This document shows, piece by piece, positions 1 through 8,559 of a stretch of DNA of 64,000 nt; within the stretch, counting starts at the first letter, position 1; each line of letters begins with the position of its first letter. Source of the stretch: Chloroflexota bacterium (GTDB lineage: Bacteria; Chloroflexota; Anaerolineae; Aggregatilineales; Phototrophicaceae); NCBI GenBank assembly GCA_026709625.1, contig JAPOSR010000052.1:27083-91082 (forward strand), written 5' to 3'. Both the position numbers and the translations under genes were made by a program. A model generated the notes under the pieces. The model made no database searches and was not told where the DNA came from. It was given only the letters and a program-made list of their open reading frames with translations.

Positions 1-769
1 TCAGTTGTTGATTCAATTCCGCGCGAATTTGCTCGGTCGCATTCAATGGCTGGGCGCTCACATTGGCGATTACGGGGATGGCGGGCGTGGTGAATGCGGT
101 GGCTTGCACAGCAGAGTCAAAATCAGCTTGCGCCGCCGACATCAGTGGTGAATGCGCCGCCACGCTGACTGCCAGCCGCAAAGCCCGCCGCGCGCCCGCC
201 ACTCGCGCCGCGTCAATCAGCTTTTCGACCGCTGGCGCATCACCCGAGACGACGGCTTGGCCAGGACAGTTGTCATTCGCCAACACGACTGTGCCGCCGC
301 TTTCTCGTGTCACAGTCGAACAAAGCTCGCGAATGACCGCCATCTCCAAGCCCAATACCGCCGCCATCGCGCCCGGCTGCGCTTCGCCAGCCCGCTGCAT
401 CAAGCTGCCGCGCGCGCGCACCAATCGCAAACCGTCCGCAAAGTCCAGCGCGCCGGCCGCCGTCAACGCGCTCAGCTCGCCCAGACTGTGTCCAGCCATC
501 CAGGCAGGCTGCGCCGCCGGCAGCAAATCGCTCAGGACACGCCAGATCGCCATGCTGGTTACATAAAGCGCCGGCTGGGTATTGGCTGTTTGGTCGAGCG
601 CCGCAGGATTATTCCAACATATCGCCGACAGCGAAAAACCGAGAATCTCGTCGGCTTGCGCAAATGTGTCGCGAGCGATGGCATATCTACGCGCAAAGTC
701 GGCGCCCATGCCCAAGGATTGCGAGCCTTGACCGGGGAAGAGCGCCGCGGTCGCCTGCCAGTCGATCAT
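1..769 (-). CDS. fabD: malonyl-CoA:ACP transacylase, 3' end cut by window edge
   Basis: Moves malonyl groups from CoA to acyl carrier protein for cytoplasmic type II fatty-acid synthesis. Reading from ATG at 769, the N-terminus carries FPGQGSQ (about residues 11-17), the nucleophile motif GHSLGE gives Ser95, and AHSPLM gives catalytic His206. This spacing matches the usual FabD Ser/His pair. About 256 residues are present and the frame is still open at base 1, so the C-terminus is missing. It follows rpmF on the same strand after about 80 bases, a common L32-fatty acid gene arrangement. The ATG has no clear Shine-Dalgarno and the frame stays open upstream, so a slightly earlier non-ATG start is possible. 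Confidence 0.93.
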   Translation of the reverse strand, partial: MIDWQATAALFPGQGSQSLGMGADFARRYAIARDTFAQADEILGFSLSAICWNNPAALDQTANTQPALYVTSMAIWRVLSDLLPAAQPAWMAGHSLGELSALTAAGALDFADGLRLVRARGSLMQRAGEAQPGAMAAVLGLEMAVIRELCSTVTRESGGTVVLANDNCPGQAVVSGDAPAVEKLIDAARVAGARRALRLAVSVAAHSPLMSAAQADFDSAVQATAFTTPAIPVIANVSAQPLNATEQIRAELNQQL

Positions 770-852
770 ATCAGCCCAGGCGCGCAACAGCCGCAAAAAA
801 GCCGCGCGCTGGCACGGCTCTGCTAGGCAGGACTGGGGCACAGCGAGCCGTC

Positions 853-1038
853 TTATTCATCGTCGACTGCGATGACCGGTTCATTGTTGTAAAATCCACA
901 AAATGGGCAAACGCGGTGAGCGATATGATATTCGCCACAGTTTGCACATTCAACCAGGTGCTTCAGTTGCAAGGCGTCATGAGCGCGCCGGCGGTTGCGC
1001 CGCGACTTTGAGACCTTTCGCTTGGGAAGGGGGCCCAT
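853..1038 (-). CDS. rpmF: 50S ribosomal protein L32 (zinc-ribbon form)
   Basis: Small basic large-subunit ribosomal protein of 61 residues. The N-terminal PKRKVSKSRRNRRRAH block is diagnostic of L32, and two CxxC pairs (CANC and CPFC) form the zinc ribbon, so this is the zinc-binding C+ version. I chose ATG at 1038 rather than a TTG five codons upstream, because GGAG lies 9 bases before this ATG and the protein then begins MGPLPKRK, as L32 normally does. It heads a unit with fabD. A promoter with TTGACA and TACACT lies just upstream. Confidence 0.96.
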   Translation of the reverse strand: MGPLPKRKVSKSRRNRRRAHDALQLKHLVECANCGEYHIAHRVCPFCGFYNNEPVIAVDDE

Positions 1039-1071
1039 CTCTTTTAACTCCAACCATCAATCGTGCATAAT

Positions 1072-1082
1072 TGAGCTAGTGT
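1072..1082 (+). promoter_or_regulatory. extended -10 box for the fructosamine-kinase gene
   Basis: TGAGCTAGTGT matches the recurrent window motif TGNGCTAGNNT. It sits 27 bases before the chosen ATG at 1109, giving a predicted start of transcription near 1089. It overlaps the oppositely directed rpmF promoter. Confidence 0.5.
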
Positions 1083-1107
1083 ACAGGCGAGCGGGAGCAT
1101 CTGTCAA
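1078..1107 (-). promoter_or_regulatory. rpmF-fabD promoter
   Basis: On the minus strand TTGACA (1107-1102) is followed after 18 bases by TACACT (1083-1078). Transcription would start near 1071, about 33 bases before the rpmF ATG. It overlaps the plus-strand box at 1072-1082, so the two divergent genes share a very compact control region. Confidence 0.55.
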
Positions 1108-1108
1108 G

Positions 1109-1969
1109 ATGGCGATGCGCGCAGAACTCAAAGGCAAGATCGAACAAATCGCCGGGCAGACGATCCGCGCGGCACAGCCACTGACTGGCGGCAAGATCAG
1201 CCAGACTTTGCGCATCGACCTGAACGATGGTGAATCGCTGGTGGCAAAAGTGGGGGACGGCAGCCATGATCTGCGCATCGAAGGCTTTATGCTGCGCTAT
1301 CTGCGGTCGCACAGCCAGCTGCCTGTTCCCATCGTGCATCACGAGGCGCATGACCTGCTGCTGATGGAGTATATCGCGGGCGAAAGCCGCCTGGACGACC
1401 AGAGCCTGCGTCATCTGGGCCTTTTGCTGGCGACCTGCCACCAGATCACCTCGCCAGCATACGGGCTGGATCGAGATACATTGATCGGACCATTGCATCA
1501 GCCCAATGCGCCCAGCCCGGCCTGGATTCCGTTTTTCCGCGAGCAGCGGCTGCTGTACATGGTTGGGGTGGCGCGCGAGTCGGGGCGACTGCCGAGCGGG
1601 CTAGAAGTCCGTTTGCAGACATTTGCTGATGCGCTGGCAAGTTATCTGGTCGAGCCTGACCAACCCGCGTTGATCCATGGCGACATGTGGCGGACGAATG
1701 TGCTCGCGCGCGGGGGACGCGTCTGCGGCGTCATTGACCCGGCCTTGTATTTCGCGCATCACGAAGTGGAACTCGCCTATATGACACTCTTTGATGGCGT
1801 CGGCGAGGCGTTTTTCTCAGCCTATCAAGAGCAGGCCGCTATCGACAGTGACTTCTTCAAGGTGCGCCGGCATATCTACAACCTGTACCCGCTACTGGTG
1901 CATGTGACCATTTTCGGCGCGAAGTACCTGCCGCCCCTGCACGCGGCGCTGGAGCGATTTGGATTTTAA
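1109..1969 (+). CDS. fructosamine kinase family protein
   Basis: A 286-residue member of the fructosamine-3-kinase/aminoglycoside-phosphotransferase-like fold, cytoplasmic. Family members phosphorylate sugar-amine adducts on proteins or small molecules so that they decay; the substrate here is unknown. The catalytic-loop motif HGDMWRTN puts the Brenner His/Asp at about 190 and 192, and the metal-binding VIDPA follows at about 210. The N-terminal TGGKISQT and VAKVGD segments fit the ATP-binding lobe. I chose ATG 1109, which lies after the predicted promoter; GGAG is 12 bases upstream and ATG 1115 is an alternative. It is divergent from rpmF and is not obviously part of the lysine cluster downstream. 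Confidence 0.85.
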   Translation: MAMRAELKGKIEQIAGQTIRAAQPLTGGKISQTLRIDLNDGESLVAKVGDGSHDLRIEGFMLRYLRSHSQLPVPIVHHEAHDLLLMEYIAGESRLDDQSLRHLGLLLATCHQITSPAYGLDRDTLIGPLHQPNAPSPAWIPFFREQRLLYMVGVARESGRLPSGLEVRLQTFADALASYLVEPDQPALIHGDMWRTNVLARGGRVCGVIDPALYFAHHEVELAYMTLFDGVGEAFFSAYQEQAAIDSDFFKVRRHIYNLYPLLVHVTIFGAKYLPPLHAALERFGF

Positions 1970-2093
1970 GGTGACCGTTCGTCTGGATCCAACATAGCTT
2001 GCAGGGCAAGGCAAGCTGCCTGGCAAAGCCAAATGGCTATTTCATTTGCATTTTCAAACTTTGTCATTTACAGCCTAGCCAAAGCTTTCGGGC

Positions 2094-2104
2094 TGCGCTA
2101 GAGT
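2094..2104 (+). promoter_or_regulatory. promoter -10 box of the lysine operon
   Basis: TGCGCTAGAGT fits the window-wide extended -10 motif. Transcription is predicted to start near 2111, which places the lysine-rich leader peptide about 26 bases into the RNA. No matching -35 at 16-18 bases is seen; TTGTCA at 2061-2066 is too far upstream. Confidence 0.55.
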
Positions 2105-2136
2105 CGCGCCGATTGACGGCACGGTGGCGACAGCTT

Positions 2137-2184
2137 ATGCCCGCGCAATTTCGCAAGAAAGCCAAGAAGCCTTTCACCCACTGA
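2137..2184 (+). CDS. lysine-rich leader peptide of the lys operon
   Basis: A 15-codon frame, MPAQFRKKAKKPFTH, with four lysine codons (AAG AAA . AAG AAG) inside five consecutive positions. GGTGG at 2123-2127 lies 9 bases before the ATG and can serve as a ribosome site. The stop codon falls inside a small hairpin, and a strong terminator follows 41 bases later, ahead of lysW. Known leader peptides of amino-acid operons carry runs of codons for the end product, and leader-peptide attenuation of a lysine cluster has been described in Thermus. The peptide itself probably has no function beyond ribosome stalling when lysyl-tRNA is scarce. Confidence 0.7.
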   Translation: MPAQFRKKAKKPFTH

Positions 2185-2224
2185 ATTTGGGCGATTTTGC
2201 GCTGCCGAAGCAACACGACCGCAT

Positions 2225-2248
2225 ACCCGTCCAAGTGGCGGGTTTTTT
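2225..2248 (+). terminator. attenuator terminator before lysW
   Basis: ACCCG-T-CC-AAGT-GG-CGGGT followed by a six-T run: a seven-pair stem with one bulged T, a 4-base loop and a U tract. It ends only 28 bases before the lysW ATG and has no gene ahead of it to terminate other than the leader peptide, so it most likely works as an attenuator. Confidence 0.75.
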
Positions 2249-2275
2249 GTTGTACAGAACAGATAGGAGAAAATT

Positions 2276-2449
2276 ATGGATGCGCCACCGCTCTGCCCCG
2301 AATGCGATGCCGTGGTCTATATCCCGGTTGATGCGATGGAAAATGAGCTGCTCGCCTGCGCCGAATGTGGCAGCGAGCTGGAGATCATGTGCCTGCGACC
2401 GCTCGAGCTCGCGCTTGCGCCCGAAGTCGAAGAAGATTGGGGCGAATAG
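2276..2449 (+). CDS. lysW: LysW amino-group carrier protein
   Basis: A 57-residue acidic carrier protein. Its C-terminal glutamate is ligated to the amino group of alpha-aminoadipate, so the later intermediates of lysine synthesis stay protein-bound. Two CxxC pairs (Cys7/Cys10 and Cys28/Cys31) form the zinc finger, and the protein ends in the signature EDWGE. AGGAGA lies 5 bases before the ATG. It is the first structural gene after the attenuator, and lysX starts 5 bases after its stop. Length and both motifs match the family, so the call is firm although the gene is very short. Confidence 0.96.
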   Translation: MDAPPLCPECDAVVYIPVDAMENELLACAECGSELEIMCLRPLELALAPEVEEDWGE

Positions 2450-2454
2450 CTGTC

Positions 2455-3333
2455 ATGCGCGTCGCTTTGCTGGTCACCCACATCCGCGCTGAAGAGAAGC
2501 TGCTGCTGGCGGCATTCAACAAGCGCGGCATCAGCCCCGACATCATTCTCGACCGCGAGCTGAACTTTGAGCTGTCACGCGGCAGCGAACAGCTTGCGCC
2601 ATCGGGCATCGCCTGGCAAGCCTACGACCTTGTCTTTGAGCGCTGTGTGAGCACCTCGCGCGGGATGTATGCGCTGGCTGTTCTCAATTGCTGGGGCGTC
2701 CGCACATTCAACACCTATGAAACCGCCGCTGTCTGCGGAGACAAGCTGCGCACCAGCATCGCGCTGACCCGGCGCGGCATCCCCCAGCCGCATACGCGCG
2801 TGGCTTTCACCCCGCAAAGCGCGATGCAAGCGATCGAAGATGTCGCTTATCCGGCCGTGCTGAAGCCTGTGCTGGGCAGCTGGGGGCGGCTGCTGGCGCG
2901 CGTGCACAATCGCGACAGCGCCGAAGCCATCCTAGAGCACCGGCAGACGCTGGGCGATTACAACCACCATATCTATTATGTGCAGGAATATGTCGACAAG
3001 CCGGGCAGAGACATACGCGCTTTCGTGGTCGGCTCGCGCACTATCGCCGCCATCTACCGCGCTTCTAATCACTGGATCACCAATACTGCGCGAGGCGGAC
3101 AAGCGATTAACTGTCCCATCACGCCCGAGCTGGACGAGATCTGCGTCCGGGCGGCGCAGGCAGTCGGCGGTGGCATTTTGGCGATTGACCTGCTGGAAGA
3201 CCCGCGAGGCGACTTTGTCGTGAACGAGATTAACCACACGATGGAATTCCGCAACAGCAGCAAGCCAACCGGCGTCGATATCGCGCAGGCAGCGATTGAC
3301 TTCGTCGTTGACCAGATCGGCGCGCTAGCATGA
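2455..3333 (+). CDS. lysX: LysW-alpha-aminoadipate ligase (ATP-grasp)
   Basis: A 292-residue ATP-grasp enzyme of the RimK/LysX type. It joins the alpha-amino group of 2-aminoadipate (or glutamate in ArgX relatives) to the C-terminal glutamate of LysW, with ATP hydrolysis. Visible features are the ATP-binding KPVLGSWGR at about 138-146, the [17 protein letters not shown] central block, and the C-terminal metal-binding [12 protein letters not shown] at about 257-268, a segment typical of LysX. I chose ATG 2455 because it lies just after lysW and the protein begins [11 protein letters not shown], the usual LysX start. It overlaps lysY by ATGA. Its place next to lysW and behind a lysine-rich leader favours lysine over arginine synthesis. 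Confidence 0.94.
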   Translation: MRVALLVTHIRAEEKLLLAAFNKRGISPDIILDRELNFELSRGSEQLAPSGIAWQAYDLVFERCVSTSRGMYALAVLNCWGVRTFNTYETAAVCGDKLRTSIALTRRGIPQPHTRVAFTPQSAMQAIEDVAYPAVLKPVLGSWGRLLARVHNRDSAEAILEHRQTLGDYNHHIYYVQEYVDKPGRDIRAFVVGSRTIAAIYRASNHWITNTARGGQAINCPITPELDEICVRAAQAVGGGILAIDLLEDPRGDFVVNEINHTMEFRNSSKPTGVDIAQAAIDFVVDQIGALA

Positions 3334-4355
3334 CGCGCGTCAGCATTCTAGGCGGCAGCGGCTATACCGGCGGCGAACTGCTGCGTCTGCTGCACTTCCA
3401 TCCGCAGGTCGATGTCGCGCAGGTCACCAGCCGCGAGCAAGCGGGGCGCTATGTTCACAGCGCGCACCCCAACCTGCGCGATGTCTGTCGACTGCAATTC
3501 GTACACCCCGATGCGCTGGAAGCCGCCGATTTGCTCTTCCTGGCGCTGCCACATGGCCGGTCGGCGCGGGGCATCGAAAGGTATGCCGCGCTCGCCCCAA
3601 AGATTATCGACCTGTCGGCTGATTTTCGCCTGAACAGCGCAGAAACCTATCGGGGCTGGTATGGAGAAGCCCACGCTGCGCCAGACTGGCTGGACCAGTT
3701 CATCTATGGCTTGCCAGAGCTCAACCGCGAGCGACTGCGCGGCGCGGATTTTGTCAGCGGAGTCGGCTGCAATGCCACTGCTGTGAACCTGGCGCTGCTG
3801 CCGCTGGTAGCAAGCGGCTTGCTGGAGCGCGCGGCCATCGAGATCAAAGTCGGGTCGTCCGAAGGCGGCAACAAACCCAATGCCGGCTCGCATCATCCCA
3901 TCCGCAGCGGCGCCGTCCGCACCTATCGCGCCACCCGGCATCGGCATCGCGCAGAAGTCGCAATGACGCTGGGGGCAGACCTGCCCATACACTTCGCCGT
4001 CACAGCGATTGAAATGGTGCGCGGCGTGCATCTGCTGGCACATTGTCAACTGGCAAAAACGCTGACCGAGCGTGATATCTGGCGGCTGTACCGCGGACGC
4101 TATCGCGTGGAACCGTTCGTGCGTCTGGTCAGCGGTCGAGTCGGCATGCATCGTCTGCCCGAGCCGCGCGTGGTGGCTGGCACAAATTATTGCGATATCG
4201 GCTTTGAGCTGGACGCGGACGGGCGGCACTTGGTGGTTATCGCGGCGCTCGACAACCTGGGCAAGGGCGCGGCCGGCAGCGCTGTGCAGTGCCTCAACCT
4301 GATGCTGGGCTATGAAGAAACGACCGGGCTGCATTTCCCGGGCATCTACCCCTGA
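3330..4355 (+). CDS. lysY: LysW-aminoadipate phosphate reductase (ArgC family)
   Basis: A 341-residue NADPH-dependent reductase that converts LysW-aminoadipyl-phosphate to the semialdehyde. The N-terminal [14 protein letters not shown] is the dinucleotide-binding loop. VGCNATA carries the catalytic Cys at about 147, and [15 protein letters not shown] is the ArgC/LysY substrate-loop signature. The start overlaps the lysX stop by ATGA, indicating translational coupling. ArgC of arginine synthesis is the close relative; the neighbouring lysW, lysX and lysZ decide the assignment. A dual role in ornithine synthesis is possible, as reported for some LysW systems. Confidence 0.92.
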   Translation: MTRVSILGGSGYTGGELLRLLHFHPQVDVAQVTSREQAGRYVHSAHPNLRDVCRLQFVHPDALEAADLLFLALPHGRSARGIERYAALAPKIIDLSADFRLNSAETYRGWYGEAHAAPDWLDQFIYGLPELNRERLRGADFVSGVGCNATAVNLALLPLVASGLLERAAIEIKVGSSEGGNKPNAGSHHPIRSGAVRTYRATRHRHRAEVAMTLGADLPIHFAVTAIEMVRGVHLLAHCQLAKTLTERDIWRLYRGRYRVEPFVRLVSGRVGMHRLPEPRVVAGTNYCDIGFELDADGRHLVVIAALDNLGKGAAGSAVQCLNLMLGYEETTGLHFPGIYP

Positions 4356-4361
4356 GGTGGA

Positions 4362-5174
4362 ATGATGAAGCATAATGGTCTGCTTATCGTCAAAGTCGGC
4401 GGCGGCGCAGGCATCGACATAGAAGCGGTCTGTGATGATCTGGCGAGGCTGTCTGCCGAAAGGCCGCTGCTGGTCGTGCATGGCGTCAGCGAGACGATGA
4501 ACCGCCTCTGCGCCGAGCGCGGCATCCAAACGCAAATGCTGACATCGCCAGGCGGCCACAGTTCGCGCTATACGCCACCTGCCCTGCGCGATGTCTATGT
4601 ACAGGCGGCAGAAGCGGAAAATGCGCGGTTGGTTGCCGGGCTGCGCGCGCGCGCCGTGTCGACAGCTGGCTTTGTCGGGGCTGCTGTCGCCATAAACGCG
4701 CAACGCAAAGTCGCCATCCGCGCCGTGCTGAATGGGCGGGCGCGCATCGTGCGCGATGATCACAGCGGCAAAATCCACAACGTCGATACACAGCCGCTGT
4801 TGGACGCGCTGCAGGCTGGTCATGTGCCAGTGCTGCCGCCGATGGCAAACAGCGCCGATGGCTTGCTGAATGTCGATGGCGACCGGGCTGGCGCGGCGGT
4901 GGCTGGCGCGCTGGCGGCGCAGGCCTATCTCATCCTGAGCAATGTGCGCGGGCTCTATCGCAACTTCCCAGACGAAATGTCCTTTGTCGCCCAAGTGCCG
5001 ATGACCCAATTGGATGAGGCGTCTGAATGGGCGCAGGGACGGATGAAGCGCAAGGTGCTGGCTGCGCAGGAAGCGCTGGCGGCTGGCGTGCCAATGGTCA
5101 TCATCGGCGATGGACGCGCGGCGAAACCTGTTGCGCGGGCATTGGCTGGCGCAGGAACGAGGTTTACAGCATGA
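4362..5174 (+). CDS. lysZ: LysW-aminoadipate kinase (ArgB family)
   Basis: A 270-residue amino-acid kinase that phosphorylates the side-chain carboxylate of LysW-bound aminoadipate. The N-terminal VKVGGGAG is the phosphate-binding loop, ARIVRDDHSGK is a segment shared by LysZ proteins, and LSNVRGLYRNFPDE with GRMKRKVLAA is the C-terminal nucleotide-binding part. The two adjacent ATG codons (4362 and 4365) are both possible; GAGGTGGA precedes them. Six bases separate it from lysY, and it overlaps lysJ by ATGA. The order lysX-Y-Z differs from some other LysW clusters, but the set is complete. Confidence 0.92.
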   Translation: MMKHNGLLIVKVGGGAGIDIEAVCDDLARLSAERPLLVVHGVSETMNRLCAERGIQTQMLTSPGGHSSRYTPPALRDVYVQAAEAENARLVAGLRARAVSTAGFVGAAVAINAQRKVAIRAVLNGRARIVRDDHSGKIHNVDTQPLLDALQAGHVPVLPPMANSADGLLNVDGDRAGAAVAGALAAQAYLILSNVRGLYRNFPDEMSFVAQVPMTQLDEASEWAQGRMKRKVLAAQEALAAGVPMVIIGDGRAAKPVARALAGAGTRFTA

Positions 5175-6346
5175 TGGATGCTGCCACGATCGTGAGGCTG
5201 GAAAACCGCCATGGCTCTGGCGCCTATGGCAAGCGACCGACAGCGCTGGTCAAAGGACAAGGCCTTTATGTCTGGGATGCAAACGGCAACCGCTATCTGG
5301 ATGCGACCAGTGGACAAGGCGTGGCGGCGCTGGGGCATTGTCACCCGGCTGTGGTCGCCGCCATCCAAGCGCAGGCCAGCCAGCTCATCACCGCGCAAGA
5401 ATCGTTTTACAACGACCGGCGCGCCGAGCTGTATCCCCTGCTGGCCAGCTTGACTCCGGGCGATCTCGACCAATTCTTTCTTTGCAACAGCGGCGCAGAA
5501 GCGATCGAGGGCGCGCTGAAAGTGGCTATGCTGCTGACGGGCCGCGCTGGCGTTGTAGCGGCAAAACGGTCGTTCCATGGCCGAACGACTGGTGCCCTGT
5601 CCATGACCTGGACGCAAAAATACCGCAAGCCATTCATGGGCTGGCTGCCGGCGGCGACGCACGTCGCCTACAACGACATCGCCGCGGCGCACGCTGCCAT
5701 CACCGACGCGACAGCCGCTGTCGTGGTCGAGCCGGTGCAAGGTGAAGGCGGCGTGCATCCAGCCAGTCCAGCCTATTTGCAGGCTTTGCGCCAGCGCTGT
5801 GATGAAACAGGAGCCATGCTGGTCGTGGACGAGATCCAGACCGGCTTTGGGCGCACGGGCAGCATGTTTGGGTTTGAAAAAGCGCGCATTCTGCCCGATA
5901 TCATCGCGCTGGGCAAGGCGCTCGCGGGCGGGCTGCCTATGGGAGCTGTCGGCTGGCGGTCTGCGCACGGGCAGATCCCCCGCGCCAGCCATGGCAGCAC
6001 ATTTGGCGGCAATCCACTGGCTTGCGCGGCAGCTATCGCGGCGCTGCGCGCAATCCACGAGCTGCGGCTGCCCGACCATGCTTCGCAAACCGGCGCATGG
6101 ATGATGGATGAGCTGCGAGCGGCGAATTTGCGCGGCGCGCGAGAGGTGCGCGGACGCGGCTTGATGATCGGCATCGAATTGCGTGGGCGGGTTACGCCGA
6201 CGCTTAAGGCATTGCAAGAGCGCGGCATCCTCGCGCTGCCAGCTGGGGCAACCACGTTGCGGCTGCTGCCACCGCTGATTATCACGCGCGATGAATTGGC
6301 GATTGTGCGCGATGCCATCACCGAAGCGCTGGGCCAAGCCGGATGA
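5171..6346 (+). CDS. lysJ: LysW-aminoadipate semialdehyde aminotransferase
   Basis: A 391-residue class III PLP aminotransferase (ArgD/LysJ type) that aminates LysW-aminoadipate semialdehyde to LysW-lysine, usually with glutamate as donor. Seen are NSGAEAIEGALK (cofactor phosphate site), FHGRTTGAL, VDEIQTGFGRTG (PLP ring aspartate) and ALGKALAGGLPMG with the Schiff-base lysine at about 249. I chose ATG 5171, overlapping the lysZ stop by ATGA; the next codon is also ATG. The operon position between lysZ and lysK fixes its role. It may also act on acetylornithine-like substrates. Confidence 0.93.
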   Translation: MMDAATIVRLENRHGSGAYGKRPTALVKGQGLYVWDANGNRYLDATSGQGVAALGHCHPAVVAAIQAQASQLITAQESFYNDRRAELYPLLASLTPGDLDQFFLCNSGAEAIEGALKVAMLLTGRAGVVAAKRSFHGRTTGALSMTWTQKYRKPFMGWLPAATHVAYNDIAAAHAAITDATAAVVVEPVQGEGGVHPASPAYLQALRQRCDETGAMLVVDEIQTGFGRTGSMFGFEKARILPDIIALGKALAGGLPMGAVGWRSAHGQIPRASHGSTFGGNPLACAAAIAALRAIHELRLPDHASQTGAWMMDELRAANLRGAREVRGRGLMIGIELRGRVTPTLKALQERGILALPAGATTLRLLPPLIITRDELAIVRDAITEALGQAG

Positions 6347-7395
6347 ATCGGATATCCGACAGCCAAGCCGAGCAGCTGCTGCGCGAACTGGTCGCCATCC
6401 CCAGTCCATCGCGCCAGGAAGCCCAGTCCGCGGCGCGCTTGGTCGCCTGGATGCGCGCGCAAGGTTATGACGACGCCTTCGTTGATGAAGCTGGCAATGC
6501 CATCGGCATACGCGGGCGAGGCTCGCGGCAGATCGCCCTGCTGGGGCATATCGACACATTCGCTGGCTTTCCGCCGGTGCGCCAGGATGACCGACTGCTG
6601 TATGGGCGGGGCGCTGTCGATGCCAAAGGGCCGCTGTGCGCCTTCGCGGCCGCGGCTCAGCGCGCCAACCTGTCAGCAGATTGGCAGGTTGTCGTCATCG
6701 GCGCGGTCGAAGAAGAGGCAGCCACCAGTCGCGGCGCTCGGTATGCGGCGACGCAGTACCAGCCCGATTGCTGCGTGATCGGCGAGCCATCGGCTTGGGA
6801 CCGCATCACGATGGGTTACAAGGGGCGGCTGCTCTTGGACTGGCGCTGGCGTGGCGGCTTGTCGCACAGCGCGGGACCAGACTCCAGCCCAGCCGAGCGC
6901 GCTTTTGCCTATTGGCAGCAGATCAAAACCGCCTGCGCGGGTTTCAATGCCGGCCGCGACTCGCTCTTCGCGCGGCTCGACCCATCACTTCGCGAGATCC
7001 ATACCTGGCAAGAGGGTGTTGATGGCATCGCCGAAATGACAATTGGTTTTCGTTTGCCGCCGGGCATCGACCCACAAGAGCTTGCCCAGCGCTTTCCGCC
7101 TGCCGATAGCGCTTCAATCAGCGCGCGCGGGGGCGAGCTGGCCTGCCTGGGCGAGCGCAACAGCCCGCTCAGCCGCCAATTTCGCCGAGCGATCCGCGCC
7201 TGTGAGGGAGATCCTCGCTTCGTCTACAAGACAGGCACGTCGGACATGAATGTGGTCGCTCCAATTTGGAATTGCCCGATCCTGGCGTATGGACCCGGCG
7301 ACTCGAGCCTTGATCATACGCCGCGCGAACACATCGACCTGGATGAATACCTGCGCGCGATCGCCGTTTTGACCGCCGTCCTCCAAGCGCTATAG
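6343..7395 (+). CDS. lysK: LysW-lysine hydrolase (M20 family)
   Basis: A 350-residue M20-type metallo-carboxypeptidase that releases free lysine from LysW and regenerates the carrier. LLGHIDTF gives the first metal His and catalytic Asp (about 69 and 71), GRGAVDAKGPL carries the bridging aspartate, and VEEEAATSRGA carries the catalytic and metal-binding glutamates. TGTSDMNV near the C-terminus is typical of LysK. The start overlaps the lysJ stop by ATGA, and the homocitrate synthase gene follows after 15 bases. With this gene all the carrier-dependent steps are present in one operon. Confidence 0.93.
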   Translation: MNRISDSQAEQLLRELVAIPSPSRQEAQSAARLVAWMRAQGYDDAFVDEAGNAIGIRGRGSRQIALLGHIDTFAGFPPVRQDDRLLYGRGAVDAKGPLCAFAAAAQRANLSADWQVVVIGAVEEEAATSRGARYAATQYQPDCCVIGEPSAWDRITMGYKGRLLLDWRWRGGLSHSAGPDSSPAERAFAYWQQIKTACAGFNAGRDSLFARLDPSLREIHTWQEGVDGIAEMTIGFRLPPGIDPQELAQRFPPADSASISARGGELACLGERNSPLSRQFRRAIRACEGDPRFVYKTGTSDMNVVAPIWNCPILAYGPGDSSLDHTPREHIDLDEYLRAIAVLTAVLQAL

Positions 7396-7410
7396 GCGAA
7401 ACGAATAGCC

Positions 7411-8559
7411 ATGTTCAATCGAACCGCACCCCTGCCTGGCTTCAATTTCATCGACTCGACCCTGCGTGAAGGCGAGCAGTTCCGCGGCGCGCATTTTAGC
7501 ATTGATGACAAGCGCGAAATCGCCAGTCTGCTCGATGCCTTCGGCGTCGAATATATGGAGCTGTCCACGCCGGTCGCCAGCCCGCAAAGCGCCGATGCCA
7601 TCCGCGCGCTGGCGGATATGCCGCGCAAATTCAAGCTGCTGACGCATATTCGCGCGAATATGGACGATGCGCGCCTGGCAGTCGATTGCGGCGTCGATGG
7701 CGCCGATGTGTACATCGGCACCTCCACCTATATGCGCGAATATAGTCACGGCAAGAGCCTGGAGCAGGTCATCGATATCGGGCAGGAGGTCGTCGCCTGG
7801 CTGAAAGCGCAGACTGTCGAGACGCGCTTCAGCACCGAAGACACTTTTCGCAGCAACTTCGCCGATGTGATGACTGTCTACCGCGCCATGGATCTGGCTG
7901 GAGTTGATCGCGTTGGCGTGGCTGACACAGTCGGCATCGCCGACCCGCTGCGCACTTACAACCTGATCAGCAACCTGCGCGAAGTGGTCGGCTGCGACAT
8001 CGAATTCCACGGACACAATGACAGCGGCTGCGCGGTCGCCAATGCCTTTTGCGCGCTGCAAGCTGGCGCGACGCACATCGACACAACCGTGCTGGGCATA
8101 GGCGAGCGCAATGGCATCACCGCCATGGGCGCATTGGTCGGACGCTTGTACAGCTATGAACAGACGTTGGTAGACAAATACGACCTGCCGATGCTGGCGC
8201 AGATTGAGCGCGTCGTGGCTGGCAAGCTGGGCATCGAAGTGCCTTTCAATACGCCGATTACGGGCGCAGTCGCTTTTCATCACAAAGCGGGGGTGCACAC
8301 CAAGGCGGTCTTGCGCAACCCGACCACCTACGAAGCGATTAATCCGGAAGCTTTTGGCGTGACGCGCCGCATCGATGTGGCGCATCGGCTGGTGGGACGC
8401 AACGCCATCCGCGACCGCGCCAACAGACTGGGCCTCGAGCTGGCGGACGAAGAGATCCGCCAGGTGACTTTGCGGGTTAAATCGCTGGCGGACGAGCGGC
8501 AGATCTCGCTGGCTGATGTCGACCGCATGCTGGGCGAGGCGCTGCCGATTGCCGATTAG
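7411..8559 (+). CDS. lysS: homocitrate synthase
   Basis: A 382-residue DRE-TIM metallolyase that condenses acetyl-CoA with 2-oxoglutarate, the committed step of the alpha-aminoadipate lysine pathway. FIDSTLREGEQF is the DRE-type active-site motif near the N-terminus. HGHNDSGCAVAN carries the metal-binding histidines, and the region after about residue 260 forms the short helical C-terminal part. It lacks the long regulatory domain of 2-isopropylmalate synthase. Its place after lysK makes homocitrate synthase the best reading. Lysine feedback inhibition is known for this family but cannot be judged here. Its TAG stop overlaps the stop of the opposing MFS gene. Confidence 0.9.
   Translation: MFNRTAPLPGFNFIDSTLREGEQFRGAHFSIDDKREIASLLDAFGVEYMELSTPVASPQSADAIRALADMPRKFKLLTHIRANMDDARLAVDCGVDGADVYIGTSTYMREYSHGKSLEQVIDIGQEVVAWLKAQTVETRFSTEDTFRSNFADVMTVYRAMDLAGVDRVGVADTVGIADPLRTYNLISNLREVVGCDIEFHGHNDSGCAVANAFCALQAGATHIDTTVLGIGERNGITAMGALVGRLYSYEQTLVDKYDLPMLAQIERVVAGKLGIEVPFNTPITGAVAFHHKAGVHTKAVLRNPTTYEAINPEAFGVTRRIDVAHRLVGRNAIRDRANRLGLELADEEIRQVTLRVKSLADERQISLADVDRMLGEALPIAD

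Larger units (their letters stand above)
2105..2275 (+). promoter_or_regulatory. lysW operon leader with attenuator
   Basis: The 306-base gap before lysW (1970-2275) encodes no protein of normal size. Its 5' part (1970-2093) shows only a short AGGCA-AGC-TGCCT hairpin near 2011-2023. Its 3' part is ordered as promoter box, leader peptide (2137-2184), a small CCCA/TGGG hairpin at 2177-2191 right at the leader stop codon, an intrinsic terminator (2225-2248), then the lysW ribosome site AGGAGA (2265-2270). This is the order expected for lysine-sensitive transcription attenuation. I see no L-box lysine riboswitch core and no convincing T-box. Confidence 0.65.

Noticed and set aside
1039..1053. Upstream TTG start for rpmF adding five residues
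   Set aside because: GGAG is correctly spaced for ATG 1038, and the shorter protein matches the normal L32 N-terminus.
2121..2250. T-box riboswitch before lysW (GGTGGCGAC near 2123 as antiterminator bulge)
   Set aside because: The conserved TGGNACCGCG core is not present. GGTGG is better placed as the ribosome site of the lysine-rich leader peptide. No L-box core was seen either.
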